Source: Bacteroidota bacterium (GTDB lineage Bacteria > Bacteroidota > Bacteroidia > Chitinophagales > Chitinophagaceae). From it: DNA of 55,291 bases. Numbering within the stretch: position 1 is the first letter of the stretch; every line of letters begins with the position of its first letter. This document shows positions 46,436 to 55,124 of the stretch, one piece after another. The DNA lies in contig JAPLEO010000123.1 in the NCBI GenBank assembly GCA_026391125.1, forward strand, positions 1 through 55,291, written 5' to 3'. The notes below the pieces were generated by a model. The model was not told where the DNA came from and ran no database searches. It saw only the letters and a program-made list of their open reading frames with translations. The position numbers were made by a program, and so were the translations under genes.

Positions 46436-47323
46436 TTACTTCTTAGTTTCTAACAATTTGAAGAACTGATCTAATTGTGGTAAGATTACAATTCTTGTTC
46501 TGCGATTTGCAGCGCGACCTTCATTAGTAGTATTATCTGCAAGTGGAAGGTATTGGCCACGTCCAGCAGCTGTCATACGTTTTGGATCTAGTCCGTAAGT
46601 GTTTTGTAAAATACGAACAACGGTAGTAGCACGTTTAACACTTAGGTCCCAGTTGTCAGAAATCCCTTCGCTTTTAATGGCTACAGAATCTGTGTGACCT
46701 TCTACCATGAATTCAATTTCAGGTTGTGCGTTCAATACTTTAGCAACTTTTCCTAATACTTCTTTCGCTCTAGCAGTTACTTCATAACTACCACTCTTGA
46801 ATAACAATTTATCAGAAATGTCTACATACACAACTCCTTTATCAACTTTAATATTGATGTCTTTATCGTCTAGGTTTCCAATCGCACCTTTCAAGTTCAT
46901 TACCAATGCCATGTTCAAAGAATCTTTGCGAGCAATACTACCCTGAAGATCTTTGATATAGATATCTTTCGCACCAATATTATCTAACGACTTCTTAATG
47001 CTTTCTGCTTGAGCACCAGTTACAACAGAAAGGTCTTTCAATTGATTAAGAACGGTATTATTGTTTTGCTTTAAATAGTCAATTTGACCTTTCAAATCGC
47101 TATTAGCAGATTCTAATGCAGATTTTTTGGTGTTCAAGTCAGCAACCTGACCAGTACACTTAGTTTGTTCGTCTTGAAGACTGCGATATTTTCCTTGTAA
47201 TTCAAGATAAGCACCATTTAATTCACCATATTTAGCCTGCTCCTGTCTCATTTGTTTCTGGCTAACGCAAGAGAACAGCATCACCGCACTCAGACTAAGC
47301 CCAACATAGATTCTAAATTTCAT
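46436..47323 (-). CDS. OmpA-family lipoprotein
   Basis: A 295-residue envelope lipoprotein. The ATG at 47323 starts MKFRIYVGLSLSAVMLFSC with lipid Cys19; the extension to 47410 is discarded. A long coiled coil (about 25-130, with the QDEQTK and KGQIDYLKQNN heptads) leads to a C-terminal OmpA domain holding VEGHTDSVAI, NWDLSVKRATTVVRIL and GRGQYLPLADN, the peptidoglycan-binding Asp and Arg motifs. It probably ties the outer membrane to the cell wall. A strong terminator follows. Confidence 0.92.
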   Translation of the reverse strand: MKFRIYVGLSLSAVMLFSCVSQKQMRQEQAKYGELNGAYLELQGKYRSLQDEQTKCTGQVADLNTKKSALESANSDLKGQIDYLKQNNNTVLNQLKDLSVVTGAQAESIKKSLDNIGAKDIYIKDLQGSIARKDSLNMALVMNLKGAIGNLDDKDINIKVDKGVVYVDISDKLLFKSGSYEVTARAKEVLGKVAKVLNAQPEIEFMVEGHTDSVAIKSEGISDNWDLSVKRATTVVRILQNTYGLDPKRMTAAGRGQYLPLADNTTNEGRAANRRTRIVILPQLDQFFKLLETKK

Positions 47324-47424
47324 ATCTGTTTGTTTTAATATCAGTTTATACGAATGAAAACGAATTTGTAACCCAAAAATTGTGTTACAATGTTTGATTT
47401 CACAATTCATTATGACTGAATTCG

Positions 47425-49080
47425 TTAGTCGGTAAATATGACAGAATCTGTGCTGTTACTCCATTCAATATATTGGGCCTGGTACTTTTCGTCCACCGTT
47501 TTGCGTTTTATTTTCATGGTTGGTGTGAGTACGCCATTTTCGGTGGTCCAATTTTCATGGAGAATAATCAATTTGGTAATTCGCTCGTGGTGTTCTAAAT
47601 CTTCATTCATGACTTTTAAGAATGCTAACAAATCGTTCGTAAGATGCAGCTTGTCTAGATTTTTAGCAGATTCTGACAGTATACAAAGTGCCAATGCGTG
47701 TGGCATAGCATGACCAACAACACAAGCCTGATCGATATAACTATTGGCAAGGAGTTGATTTTCTATAGGCGCAGGGCTGATATATTTTCCCTTACTGGTT
47801 TTGAATTGATCTTTGATTCTGCCGGTAATGGTGAGGAATCCTTCCGCATCGATGGAACCCTGATCGCCAGTTCTTAAATAACCATCTTCGAATGATTCAG
47901 CAGAAAGTTCTGGTTCCTTGTAGTACCCGATCATCGATGCAATACTTTTTACTTGTACTTCTTGATCTGCAGCTAAACGAACTTCCACTTCACCGTATGC
48001 GGTTCCAACGGTTCCGAATTTTGTAGCGTTTTTTCTATTGGCATGAGAAAGGGCAAGGTTCTCCGTCATGCCATAAGCTTCCATGATGGTGATCCCCAAT
48101 TTATCATACCAGTCTAATAAAGTTGTATTAATGGGCGAAGCGCCAGTGTAAATAAAATGGGCTTTCGAAAGGCCTAATTTTTTACGAATAATTTTTTTAA
48201 AGATGCTTGATACGATTGGAATTGAAAGGATACGGTTTAATTTTTTTTGAGGCATTTTTTTCAGAATCCCTTCTTGCATTTTTTCCCAGATACGAGGAAC
48301 CGCTAAAAACATCGTTGGTTGTGTGTCTTGTAAATTTTTGGAGAATCGATCCATTGATTCTACAAAATACATAGTACTGCCAGTAAAAAGTGTACCACAT
48401 TCCACCAACATTTTTTCAGCAACATGACAAAGCGGGAGATAGGAAAAAAAGATCTCTGTTTGTATGGTAGGATTGGATTTTAGAAAAGAAGCCACTGCAT
48501 AATTCATGGCACGATAAGTATGCATCACACCCTTTGGTTTCCCGGTAGTTCCTGAAGTATAGATAATGCAAGCCAATGCATCTTCATCAATCACAGGATT
48601 TCCTATGAATGGTTTTTGATCTTTGGTGAAGTCGGTCCAAGTTGGACAATTTTCAATAGGATAAAAAGGGAAACAAATTTGAATCAACTGTTTAGGAACT
48701 GCAGCCTGCATTTTTTCAGGGTCATCGAGTTTACCCAAGAAGATCATTTTTGAATCACTGTGCAGGAGTAATTCGTTTAATTGGTTGGGGCTGATATTGG
48801 GATACAATGGAATGGAAACACAGCCGGCCATCATGATTGCCAGGTCTGCCATTACCCAATAGGCACAATTTTTACTCAGGATGGCGATCTTATCACCTTT
48901 TTGTATGCCATTTGAATGAATGGCTGAAACCATTTTCCGAATCTCTTCACCAGCAGAAAGCCAAGTAAAATTCTGGTATACTTGATTTACCGGTTCAGAT
49001 AAAAATAGTTGGTTGGGCTTGCTTTCTTCAAAACGACAAAAGCTATCAATGATGGATGGGGGGTTATGAGTTGCAGTCAT
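47425..49080 (-). CDS. Long-chain acyl-CoA synthetase-like AMP-forming ligase
   Basis: A 551-residue enzyme. The ATG at 49080 (MTATHNPPSII) is chosen over a TTG nine bases upstream. Adenylation motifs: IIYTSGTTGKPKGVMHTYRA, AYGMTENLALSH, GYLRTGDQGSID and GRIKDQFKTSKGKYISPAPI. It is expected to activate a fatty acid with ATP and CoA, at the cytoplasmic membrane. The acyltransferase gene lies 13 bases upstream on the same strand, so the two probably feed one lipid pathway. The substrate chain length is not predictable. Confidence 0.93.
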   Translation of the reverse strand: MTATHNPPSIIDSFCRFEESKPNQLFLSEPVNQVYQNFTWLSAGEEIRKMVSAIHSNGIQKGDKIAILSKNCAYWVMADLAIMMAGCVSIPLYPNISPNQLNELLLHSDSKMIFLGKLDDPEKMQAAVPKQLIQICFPFYPIENCPTWTDFTKDQKPFIGNPVIDEDALACIIYTSGTTGKPKGVMHTYRAMNYAVASFLKSNPTIQTEIFFSYLPLCHVAEKMLVECGTLFTGSTMYFVESMDRFSKNLQDTQPTMFLAVPRIWEKMQEGILKKMPQKKLNRILSIPIVSSIFKKIIRKKLGLSKAHFIYTGASPINTTLLDWYDKLGITIMEAYGMTENLALSHANRKNATKFGTVGTAYGEVEVRLAADQEVQVKSIASMIGYYKEPELSAESFEDGYLRTGDQGSIDAEGFLTITGRIKDQFKTSKGKYISPAPIENQLLANSYIDQACVVGHAMPHALALCILSESAKNLDKLHLTNDLLAFLKVMNEDLEHHERITKLIILHENWTTENGVLTPTMKIKRKTVDEKYQAQYIEWSNSTDSVIFTD

Positions 49081-49093
49081 ATTGATCAAAAAT

Positions 49094-49654
49094 TCAAATG
49101 GTTTGTAGATGTGTTAATCCTAAATCGGGGTATTTACCCTGGATGGGTGCGTAGTAGTCGATGATCTTTTTAAAGTCAGCTGCTTCATCAGCGGTTGTGT
49201 AAAAAGGCGCTTCGATCTTGATCTGTTTGTTTCCGAAATCAAAAGCCACCATAACGATGGGTACTTGCGCTTTCTGTGCGATATAATAAAAGCCAGTTCT
49301 TAAGCGCCCTACTTTTTTTCTGGTTCCCTCTGGAGATAGGGCCAATAAAAATTCTGAATGACAATTGATCATATCCACTGCTTGATCAACCATATTCTTT
49401 TTGCTAAACCGATCTACAGGCATGCCTCCAAATGAACGAAGCAGAAAGCCGGTAATTCCTTTAAACAGTTCTTCTTTCCCAAAAAAGTGTAAGGTATCAA
49501 GTCTGAGGATGCTTTTGGCTGCAAGGCCTATAAACAAATCGTCTACACAGGTATGTGGTGCAACGATGATCACGGCTTTGGGCGTATTGATAGGAAAGGG
49601 GTCTCTGACTTTCCACCCAATGAGGCGAAAATAGAGTTTCCAGAGAAATCTCAT
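49094..49654 (-). CDS. 1-acylglycerol-3-phosphate acyltransferase-like (PlsC family)
   Basis: A 186-residue acyltransferase. The ATG at 49654 (MRFLWKLYFRLIGWKV) is used; a TTG nine bases upstream is less likely. The catalytic HTCVDD (H-x4-D), GGMPVDRFSK and ALSPEGTRKKVGRLRTG motifs are in the right order and spacing. An N-terminal amphipathic segment should bind the membrane. Compared with housekeeping PlsC it is short, with a modified pattern often seen in glycerolipid or ornithine-lipid acyltransferases. It precedes the AMP ligase by 13 bases. Confidence 0.87.
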   Translation of the reverse strand: MRFLWKLYFRLIGWKVRDPFPINTPKAVIIVAPHTCVDDLFIGLAAKSILRLDTLHFFGKEELFKGITGFLLRSFGGMPVDRFSKKNMVDQAVDMINCHSEFLLALSPEGTRKKVGRLRTGFYYIAQKAQVPIVMVAFDFGNKQIKIEAPFYTTADEAADFKKIIDYYAPIQGKYPDLGLTHLQTI

Positions 49655-49749
49655 AGGCAGCAAGCTTTGTACAACAAGTTATGATTTGCTTTTGAATAAA
49701 TGAAAAATCTCAATTTAGGCAGGAAAACAAATGTTTTAAACTAGTCGAC

Positions 49750-50436
49750 TTATCGGAAAACTCGGGCAATCCTAGTAAAACCTTGGCGTAAGCTATTAAT
49801 GGTAAACTCTTGCCTATTGGTAACTTTTAATATTTCCGAAACAGTTCTTACCCTGTTCTCAATGGTTTTTGAAGAAACAGATAGTGTTGTAGCAATCTCT
49901 TTTTGGCCAGCAGAAGTGCTATATAATGCAATAATTTCCTTTTGTTTATTTGAAAGCTTTAGTTTGTTTAGCTGATGTTTTTGGTTATTTCTTTCCCCCA
50001 TTAATTGTTCTCGGGAAATATCTTTTAAATGAAGCGTTGGATCAATATAAACCAAGCCATTAGCTACAGCTTCAATGGCAAATGGCAAATTTCTCATTTC
50101 ATATAATTTGCTTACAAAGCCCCAGGCACCACAGCCTATCATATCTTCTATCACTTCAATGTGTCCATGAGAGGAAATGGCAATTATTTTAATTTTTGGA
50201 AAATGTGTAGTTAAAAAATCAGACAATTGAACACCATCCATTTTAGGCATTTCAACATCAACCAAAGCTATGTCAGGAAGTTCTTTATGATGGTAGCACC
50301 ATTCAACAAAATCAAAGCCATCATGAAGGGTAACAAGTAATAAACAATTATTGATTTTTTTTATCTGATTTGCTGCATTAGTTACCCATTTTGGAGTATC
50401 ATCAATGATTGCAATTGTTAATGCTGAGCTTTTCAA
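49750..50436 (-). CDS. NarL/LuxR-family response regulator
   Basis: A 228-residue two-domain regulator. The receiver has IIDDTPKW (acidic pair Asp12-13), phosphorylation site Asp60 in DIALVDVEMPKMDGV, and IAISSHGH. A linker with KEISREQ-like sequence leads to a LuxR-type HTH: LSNKQKEIIALYSTSAGQKE, TLSVSSKTIENRVRTVSEIL. It has no adjacent sensor kinase, so it is an orphan or acts with a remote kinase. Its own upstream region carries two nearly identical 16-base boxes, suggesting autoregulation. Confidence 0.92.
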   Translation of the reverse strand: MKSSALTIAIIDDTPKWVTNAANQIKKINNCLLLVTLHDGFDFVEWCYHHKELPDIALVDVEMPKMDGVQLSDFLTTHFPKIKIIAISSHGHIEVIEDMIGCGAWGFVSKLYEMRNLPFAIEAVANGLVYIDPTLHLKDISREQLMGERNNQKHQLNKLKLSNKQKEIIALYSTSAGQKEIATTLSVSSKTIENRVRTVSEILKVTNRQEFTINSLRQGFTRIARVFR

Positions 50437-50536
50437 AAGGGGTTATTGAAGAGATAGATAAATAAGTATTGAATTTCGGATAATTATGAATAATAAAATA
50501 ATCTATTTGTTAAAAATTGATTATCAGGCCAAAGTT

Positions 50537-50552
50537 TAGGGAAACCACCTAT
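50537..50552 (-). promoter_or_regulatory. Operator-like box 1 of the response regulator gene
   Basis: On the minus strand it reads ATAGGTGGTTTCCCTA, an imperfect palindrome with TAGG/CCTA ends, and leads directly into TAAACTTTG, which is close to a -7 box. It differs from box 2 at one base. It lies about 100 bases upstream of the response regulator start. Confidence 0.5.
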
Positions 50553-50568
50553 CCTTTTTTGATAAATC

Positions 50569-50584
50569 TAGGGAAATCACCTAT
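50569..50584 (-). promoter_or_regulatory. Operator-like box 2 of the response regulator gene
   Basis: Minus-strand ATAGGTGATTTCCCTA, the second copy, 32 bases (about three helical turns) from box 1, so both would face the same side of the DNA. The imperfect dyad fits binding by a LuxR-type dimer. Confidence 0.5.
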
Positions 50585-51183
50585 TTGCAAAACGAAAAAA
50601 GTCAGATATTTTCATATTGTGGAAAATCTACGTGATTTGTACCCCTAATACCATACATGCTTACCCCATGTAATACTTTGATTATATATTGAATTTGCAA
50701 TATTTATAGTAAAATAGTAAACAAATTAAAATGGTGTAAATACAAAATAGTATATGGGGATTGGATTAAATAGTTTTAGGGGGTCATGGCTCACTGGGGA
50801 TAGGGGGTTATAGTTGCTGGTTTCTCCACCCGAGAATAGTAAGACGCAATAATTTGGTTTATTAATGAATCCTATTTTCTCCTCCCCATAATAACAATTG
50901 ACAGACTTTTTAATTAGAATCATTTATATGGTTCATTTATTTTTTTTCATTCAAAATATTGGAAGAGCGATCAATTGGGTTACTCCTTAATTAACCACAC
51001 ATTCTATCGACGGGTAGGATTAATAAAAAGGACGTTGGTAGATAACGATACTACTTCGGATAAGCAATGTACAGCCGAATGCAAAACATGAACTGGAAAT
51101 CCCTGCAGTAAAGCAAGTAAATAAACCGCTGAACATTCTTCCTGAGGCGTAAGAAAGGGATGAATTTTTCTAAATTTGTTAAA

Positions 51184-51468
51184 ATGAAAAAAATAATATT
51201 TTCACTATTTTTACTTTTATTATTATCTACTACGGGTTTTTCTAAAGGTAGACTTGCACAATCTCCATTGGGAAATAAAATAACTTCAAGTGAAAAAGTA
51301 TTTCAAAATGAAAGCAAGTTAAAACAGTCAAACTTACCCGTATATCTTATAGATACTTCATGTGGTACTTGGACTGTTATTTCTGAAATCCCTTTAAATA
51401 TTTTTGATCAACTTAGAGTAGCTAATTATATTAATAACAATTATTGTAATCTACCTTTTCAACTTTAG
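51184..51468 (+). CDS. Small exported two-cysteine peptide, unknown
   Basis: A 94-residue product. The ATG at 51184 (MKKIIFSLFLLLLLSTTGFS) starts a clean signal peptide; the frame extends to 51160 but that adds a poor n-region. The mature ~72 residues hold exactly two Cys (in DTSCGTWTV and NNNYCNLPFQL) and end in a hydrophobic LPFQL. No family was recognised. It is the first gene of a group with a GLPGLI protein and a TonB-type barrel, and a hairpin separates it from them. Confidence 0.65.
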   Translation: MKKIIFSLFLLLLLSTTGFSKGRLAQSPLGNKITSSEKVFQNESKLKQSNLPVYLIDTSCGTWTVISEIPLNIFDQLRVANYINNNYCNLPFQL

Positions 51469-51488
51469 GAATTAATTTTATTTCAATT

Positions 51489-51525
51489 GCCCTACCTTGA
51501 AGAATAAAAGGTAGGGCTTTAATTA
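51489..51525 (+). terminator. Hairpin between peptide and GLPGLI genes
   Basis: GCCCTACCTT (51489-51498) pairs perfectly with AAGGTAGGGC (51508-51517) across 9 nt and is followed by TTTAATTATTTAATT. It ends 18 bases before the GLPGLI start codon, so it may let the peptide mRNA be made in excess of the downstream genes. Confidence 0.75.
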
Positions 51526-51535
51526 TTTAATTATC

Positions 51536-52327
51536 ATGAAAAAAATATTACTTTTATCACTACTTAGTTTATTTATACTTAGAACCTTTGCTCAAGCACC
51601 AGATAGTGCTTTCTCAGCCATACACTACTCTTTTACTTTTATGATTGATACAACAAATCCTAATAGATTGTACAATGAGAATATGGTTTTATTTATGGGA
51701 AAGAATTCATCTTCATTTGAAAGTTTTGATAAAATTAGTCAAATGTCAAATAGTGATAATAATACTTTTGGTTCTGTAAACTCAAATAGTCAATTTAAAA
51801 AACGAACCATCGCAACTGTAATGTATAGATTTTCACGAGAAAACTCTTTTTTTATATATGAAAATGAATTAAAAGAATACTTGATGGAAGATACTATTAA
51901 AATAAAGTGGGCAATTATTGATAGCCTCAAAATTATTGAAGGGATGGAGTGCCAGAAAGCTTTTTGTCAATTTCGGGGGAGAGAGTATGATGTATGGTTT
52001 ACTTCAAGTATACCTTTAAGTTATGGGCCATGGAAACTTGGCGGGCTACCTGGACTTATAATTGAGGCACATGATAGTAAAAATCAGGTTAATATTAATT
52101 TTACTGGTCTTGAGAATTTGTCTGCTAAGCCACATATAATTGAACTACCAAAGAATGTTACTCTTATCTCCAAAAAAGAATTTAAAAAGATAAGAGAAGC
52201 TATCGCAAATGATCCAATAGGTTACTTAAATAATATGATGGGAATAAAAGTACAACGACCCGGAGGTGAAGAAGCTCCAAGAATTCTCAGAAAACCAAAT
52301 AACACTATTGAACTAACTAAAGATTGA
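51536..52327 (+). CDS. GLPGLI-family protein
   Basis: A 263-residue exported protein with signal peptide ending RTFAQ. The name-giving hexapeptide GLPGLI is at 170-175 within PWKLGGLPGLIIEAHDS, preceded by the family segment CQKAFCQFRGREYDVWFTSS. The mature part is predicted beta-rich with an alpha C-terminal segment. The family is confined mainly to Bacteroidota and is of unknown function; it often stands beside TonB-dependent-receptor-like genes, as here. The next gene begins 71 bases downstream. Confidence 0.92.
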   Translation: MKKILLLSLLSLFILRTFAQAPDSAFSAIHYSFTFMIDTTNPNRLYNENMVLFMGKNSSSFESFDKISQMSNSDNNTFGSVNSNSQFKKRTIATVMYRFSRENSFFIYENELKEYLMEDTIKIKWAIIDSLKIIEGMECQKAFCQFRGREYDVWFTSSIPLSYGPWKLGGLPGLIIEAHDSKNQVNINFTGLENLSAKPHIIELPKNVTLISKKEFKKIREAIANDPIGYLNNMMGIKVQRPGGEEAPRILRKPNNTIELTKD

Positions 52328-52398
52328 TTGTTGTAATTATTTCATATTTACCCCCCCTATTTTTTTGAACAAACACGATTTTTTCAACAAAATTTCCT

Positions 52399-55080
52399 AT
52401 GAGACAAATTTTCCGTTTTGGATATATGTATCTTTTAATCTTTCATTTAGGATATTCTGTGGGCGCTCAAATCAGTATTTCTGGAAAGGTAATTCAAAAT
52501 GGAAAGGGGATAAGTGGTGCAAGCATTAATATATTTAAAACAAAATACAAAACTATTATAGCATATACAATTTCAGATAAGGATGGGAATTTTTCAATTA
52601 ATAGCCCTAATGCTATTTTAAAAGATTCCCTTCTTATTAAAATAAACGCACTTGGTTATTCAAGTATTTCAGAAGCAATTACTTTAAATAATCAAGTATT
52701 TAATTTTAATTTACATGATAGTTCGTTTAAATTGCCAGATATAAAAGTTACAGGTAAAATTTATTTAAGAAAAAATAATGATACACTTAACTATACAGTT
52801 GATGCATTCAAAAATAAACAAGATAGAGGTATTATAGATGTATTAAAGCGCTTGCCAGGAATTGAAGTTACTGATAATGGGAAAATATATTATAACGGAA
52901 AACCGATATCCGATTTTTATATTGATGGCGATAATTTACTTGATGATAGGTACAATATTGCTACAAATGCTATAAGTGCTGATATGGTTGAAAAAGTACA
53001 AGTTTTAGAAAATCATCAGCCAATTAAAGTTTTAAAAGATGCTGGAATTAGTAATAAAGTTGCAATTAATTTAAGTTTAAAAGATAAAGCCCATTTTAAT
53101 ATTAATGGACATTTTGAATCCGGGATAGGATATTCTGATAAGTTGATGTACTCTGAATCTGCCGATATTTTGCTATTTAAGAACCGGTTTAAAGCAATAA
53201 ATACATTTAAAACAAATAATGTAGGTATTGATAATAATGATGAAAATATTCCTCACAATAAACAAGAAAATAATAATGAAGCAGGGCAAATAGAAAATAA
53301 AAATTTATTAAATATTGGTTCGAGTGAAAACACAAATTTGCGAAAGCAACAGTACCTTTTTAATAATTCAATAGCTTTTAATGCTAATAATTTATTTAAA
53401 ACAAAAAATGATATAAAATTTAAAAATAATATATATTTGTATAGTGATAAACAATTTCAAGACTATACTAATACTTCACTTTATTACCTTCCCAATGACA
53501 CAGTAAGATATATTAAACAACAACATACTGAGTTTGACCCAAAGATATTTCGTGTACAGCTAAATATTAATGATAACAAACAAAATCATTACTTTAATGC
53601 GACTGCTATTGCTGAGAGAGAGGATCAACTATCTACTTCTTTGGTTTTTTTAAATAATGACAGATTTAACCAAAATTTATCGGGAAAAAAAAATCACCTC
53701 ACAAGTGAAATGAACTACATAACAATTGTTCGTAAAAAAAATATCATTGAGGGGTATTCTTTTTTTAGTTATTCCAAGAATTCAGAAAATTTAGCTTTGA
53801 AACCCGGTATAAATGAGGATATTTTTAATAATAATCAACCATATTCACAATTAACTCAAAATGTAGTCCTGCCTGATTTTTTTTGCAATAATTTCATAAC
53901 ATATAGAAAATCAACTCAAAATAGTCAATATGCTTTAAAATTTGGTTTGGTTGCCCAGATGCAAAAATTGAGTTCTGATCTATACCCAATTCAAATCAAT
54001 GGAAATTCAAATTATTTAGCAGATAGTTTTAGAAATTCTTTGATATCAAGCTATAAAAAAATATTTACTGAGCTTAAATATAGCTGGCAAAAATATAGAT
54101 TTACGTTTTCAGCAGTTCTACCTTTGAGTTATCAGTATTCAGATTTTCATGACACAATCATGAAAATTCACGGCTCTAACAACAATGTTTTTTTTACCCC
54201 TTCTATATTTTTAAAGTATCAAACGCATAATGAAAATTATTATACAATTAATTATAGCACCACAACAAAACTTGGAAAAATAGAAGATATTTTCACAGCC
54301 AATATTTTGAAAAACTATATGCTGTTAGAAAATAATCTCACCCCATTTAGAGAAACAAATACACAGAACATTTCCTTTGGATATAATTTTCGAAGGCCAA
54401 TAAAACTTTTGTTTATAAACCTTATGGGGGTTTATACGAAAAATAATGATAATTCTATAAGTAGTACATTTCTATATCATAATATTCAAAAACAAACAAA
54501 CATTTATTTTAATAATGAAACTGAAAGTTTTACTGGCATGTTTTATATTAGCAAATATTCCTTTCTGTTACATTCAACTATTTCTCTTAAGGCAAATGTA
54601 AAAACTAACAAATTCATATTATTGCAAAATGGCCAATTTATGCAGTATGGAGGTTTATCAGAAAGTTTAACTAGTTCTATTAGTTCAAAATTGAATGAAA
54701 AAATTAACGTTAATTATGAAGCAATATTTACAAATTATGTCAGTAGGAGTGTATATAGTAACCATGAACAATCTTTGCAAATGCTGAGGCATAAACTAGA
54801 AATAAAATCATCTGTTTTAAACAATATTTATATAAACGTAAATGCCGAAGAGATTTATACTAATCAAAGCCAAGGGTCTATCAAATCAAACTATGTATTT
54901 TGCAATGCTTATTTATTATTTAAAGCAAATAAAATTAAGACAGACTTTTCATTAAGCATAGATAATATAACTGATATAAAACAATACAGAAATATTACTC
55001 TTACTGGAAATAATTATTCTCAAAGTGATTATACAATTAGACCACGTATGTTATTAATAAAAGCTACTCTTAATTTATAA
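52399..55080 (+). CDS. TonB-receptor-like outer-membrane barrel with carboxypeptidase-regulatory domain
   Basis: An 893-residue outer-membrane protein with signal peptide ending SVGAQ. A carboxypeptidase-D regulatory-like domain (about 25-105, ISGKVIQNGKGISGASINIF) is followed by a plug-like domain (about 115-230; IIDVLKRLPGIEVTDNGKIY, YYNGKPISDFYIDGDNLLDD). The rest is a large beta-barrel of alternating aromatic strands. It lacks the features of a SusC partner pair, since no SusD follows. A clear TonB box was not located. AT-rich and Asn-rich, it is unlike the housekeeping genes. It may take up or display a peptide or other ligand linked to the two preceding genes. Confidence 0.88.
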   Translation: MRQIFRFGYMYLLIFHLGYSVGAQISISGKVIQNGKGISGASINIFKTKYKTIIAYTISDKDGNFSINSPNAILKDSLLIKINALGYSSISEAITLNNQVFNFNLHDSSFKLPDIKVTGKIYLRKNNDTLNYTVDAFKNKQDRGIIDVLKRLPGIEVTDNGKIYYNGKPISDFYIDGDNLLDDRYNIATNAISADMVEKVQVLENHQPIKVLKDAGISNKVAINLSLKDKAHFNINGHFESGIGYSDKLMYSESADILLFKNRFKAINTFKTNNVGIDNNDENIPHNKQENNNEAGQIENKNLLNIGSSENTNLRKQQYLFNNSIAFNANNLFKTKNDIKFKNNIYLYSDKQFQDYTNTSLYYLPNDTVRYIKQQHTEFDPKIFRVQLNINDNKQNHYFNATAIAEREDQLSTSLVFLNNDRFNQNLSGKKNHLTSEMNYITIVRKKNIIEGYSFFSYSKNSENLALKPGINEDIFNNNQPYSQLTQNVVLPDFFCNNFITYRKSTQNSQYALKFGLVAQMQKLSSDLYPIQINGNSNYLADSFRNSLISSYKKIFTELKYSWQKYRFTFSAVLPLSYQYSDFHDTIMKIHGSNNNVFFTPSIFLKYQTHNENYYTINYSTTTKLGKIEDIFTANILKNYMLLENNLTPFRETNTQNISFGYNFRRPIKLLFINLMGVYTKNNDNSISSTFLYHNIQKQTNIYFNNETESFTGMFYISKYSFLLHSTISLKANVKTNKFILLQNGQFMQYGGLSESLTSSISSKLNEKINVNYEAIFTNYVSRSVYSNHEQSLQMLRHKLEIKSSVLNNIYINVNAEEIYTNQSQGSIKSNYVFCNAYLLFKANKIKTDFSLSIDNITDIKQYRNITLTGNNYSQSDYTIRPRMLLIKATLNL

Positions 55081-55124
55081 CTTTTTCAGATTAATAAATA
55101 GAAGAATTTTTTGTATTGCGAGCT

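Larger units (their letters stand above)
50437..51183. promoter_or_regulatory. Long regulatory intergenic region with TAGGG boxes
   Basis: A ~750-base AT-rich region between the divergent response regulator and peptide genes. It holds direct repeats TAGGGAAACCACCTAT (50537-50552) and TAGGGAAATCACCTAT (50569-50584), 32 bases apart; a related site in the opposite orientation, TACGTGATTTGTACCCCTA (50629-50647); and TAGGGGGTCAT (50777-50787) with TAGGGGGTTAT (50801-50811), 24 bases apart. Bases ~51000-51160 show a short open stretch without a start that resembles gene debris. No convincing small gene was found in the rest. Confidence 0.55.

Noticed and set aside
43861..50436. Hybrid kinase and NarL-type regulator as a cognate pair
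   Set aside because: Both are on the minus strand but 3.5 kb and several unrelated genes apart; no sequence evidence joins them.
50726..50923. Minus-strand 65-codon frame in the long intergenic region
   Set aside because: It runs through the TAGGGGG boxes, has Pro/Asn-rich composition and no recognisable feature.
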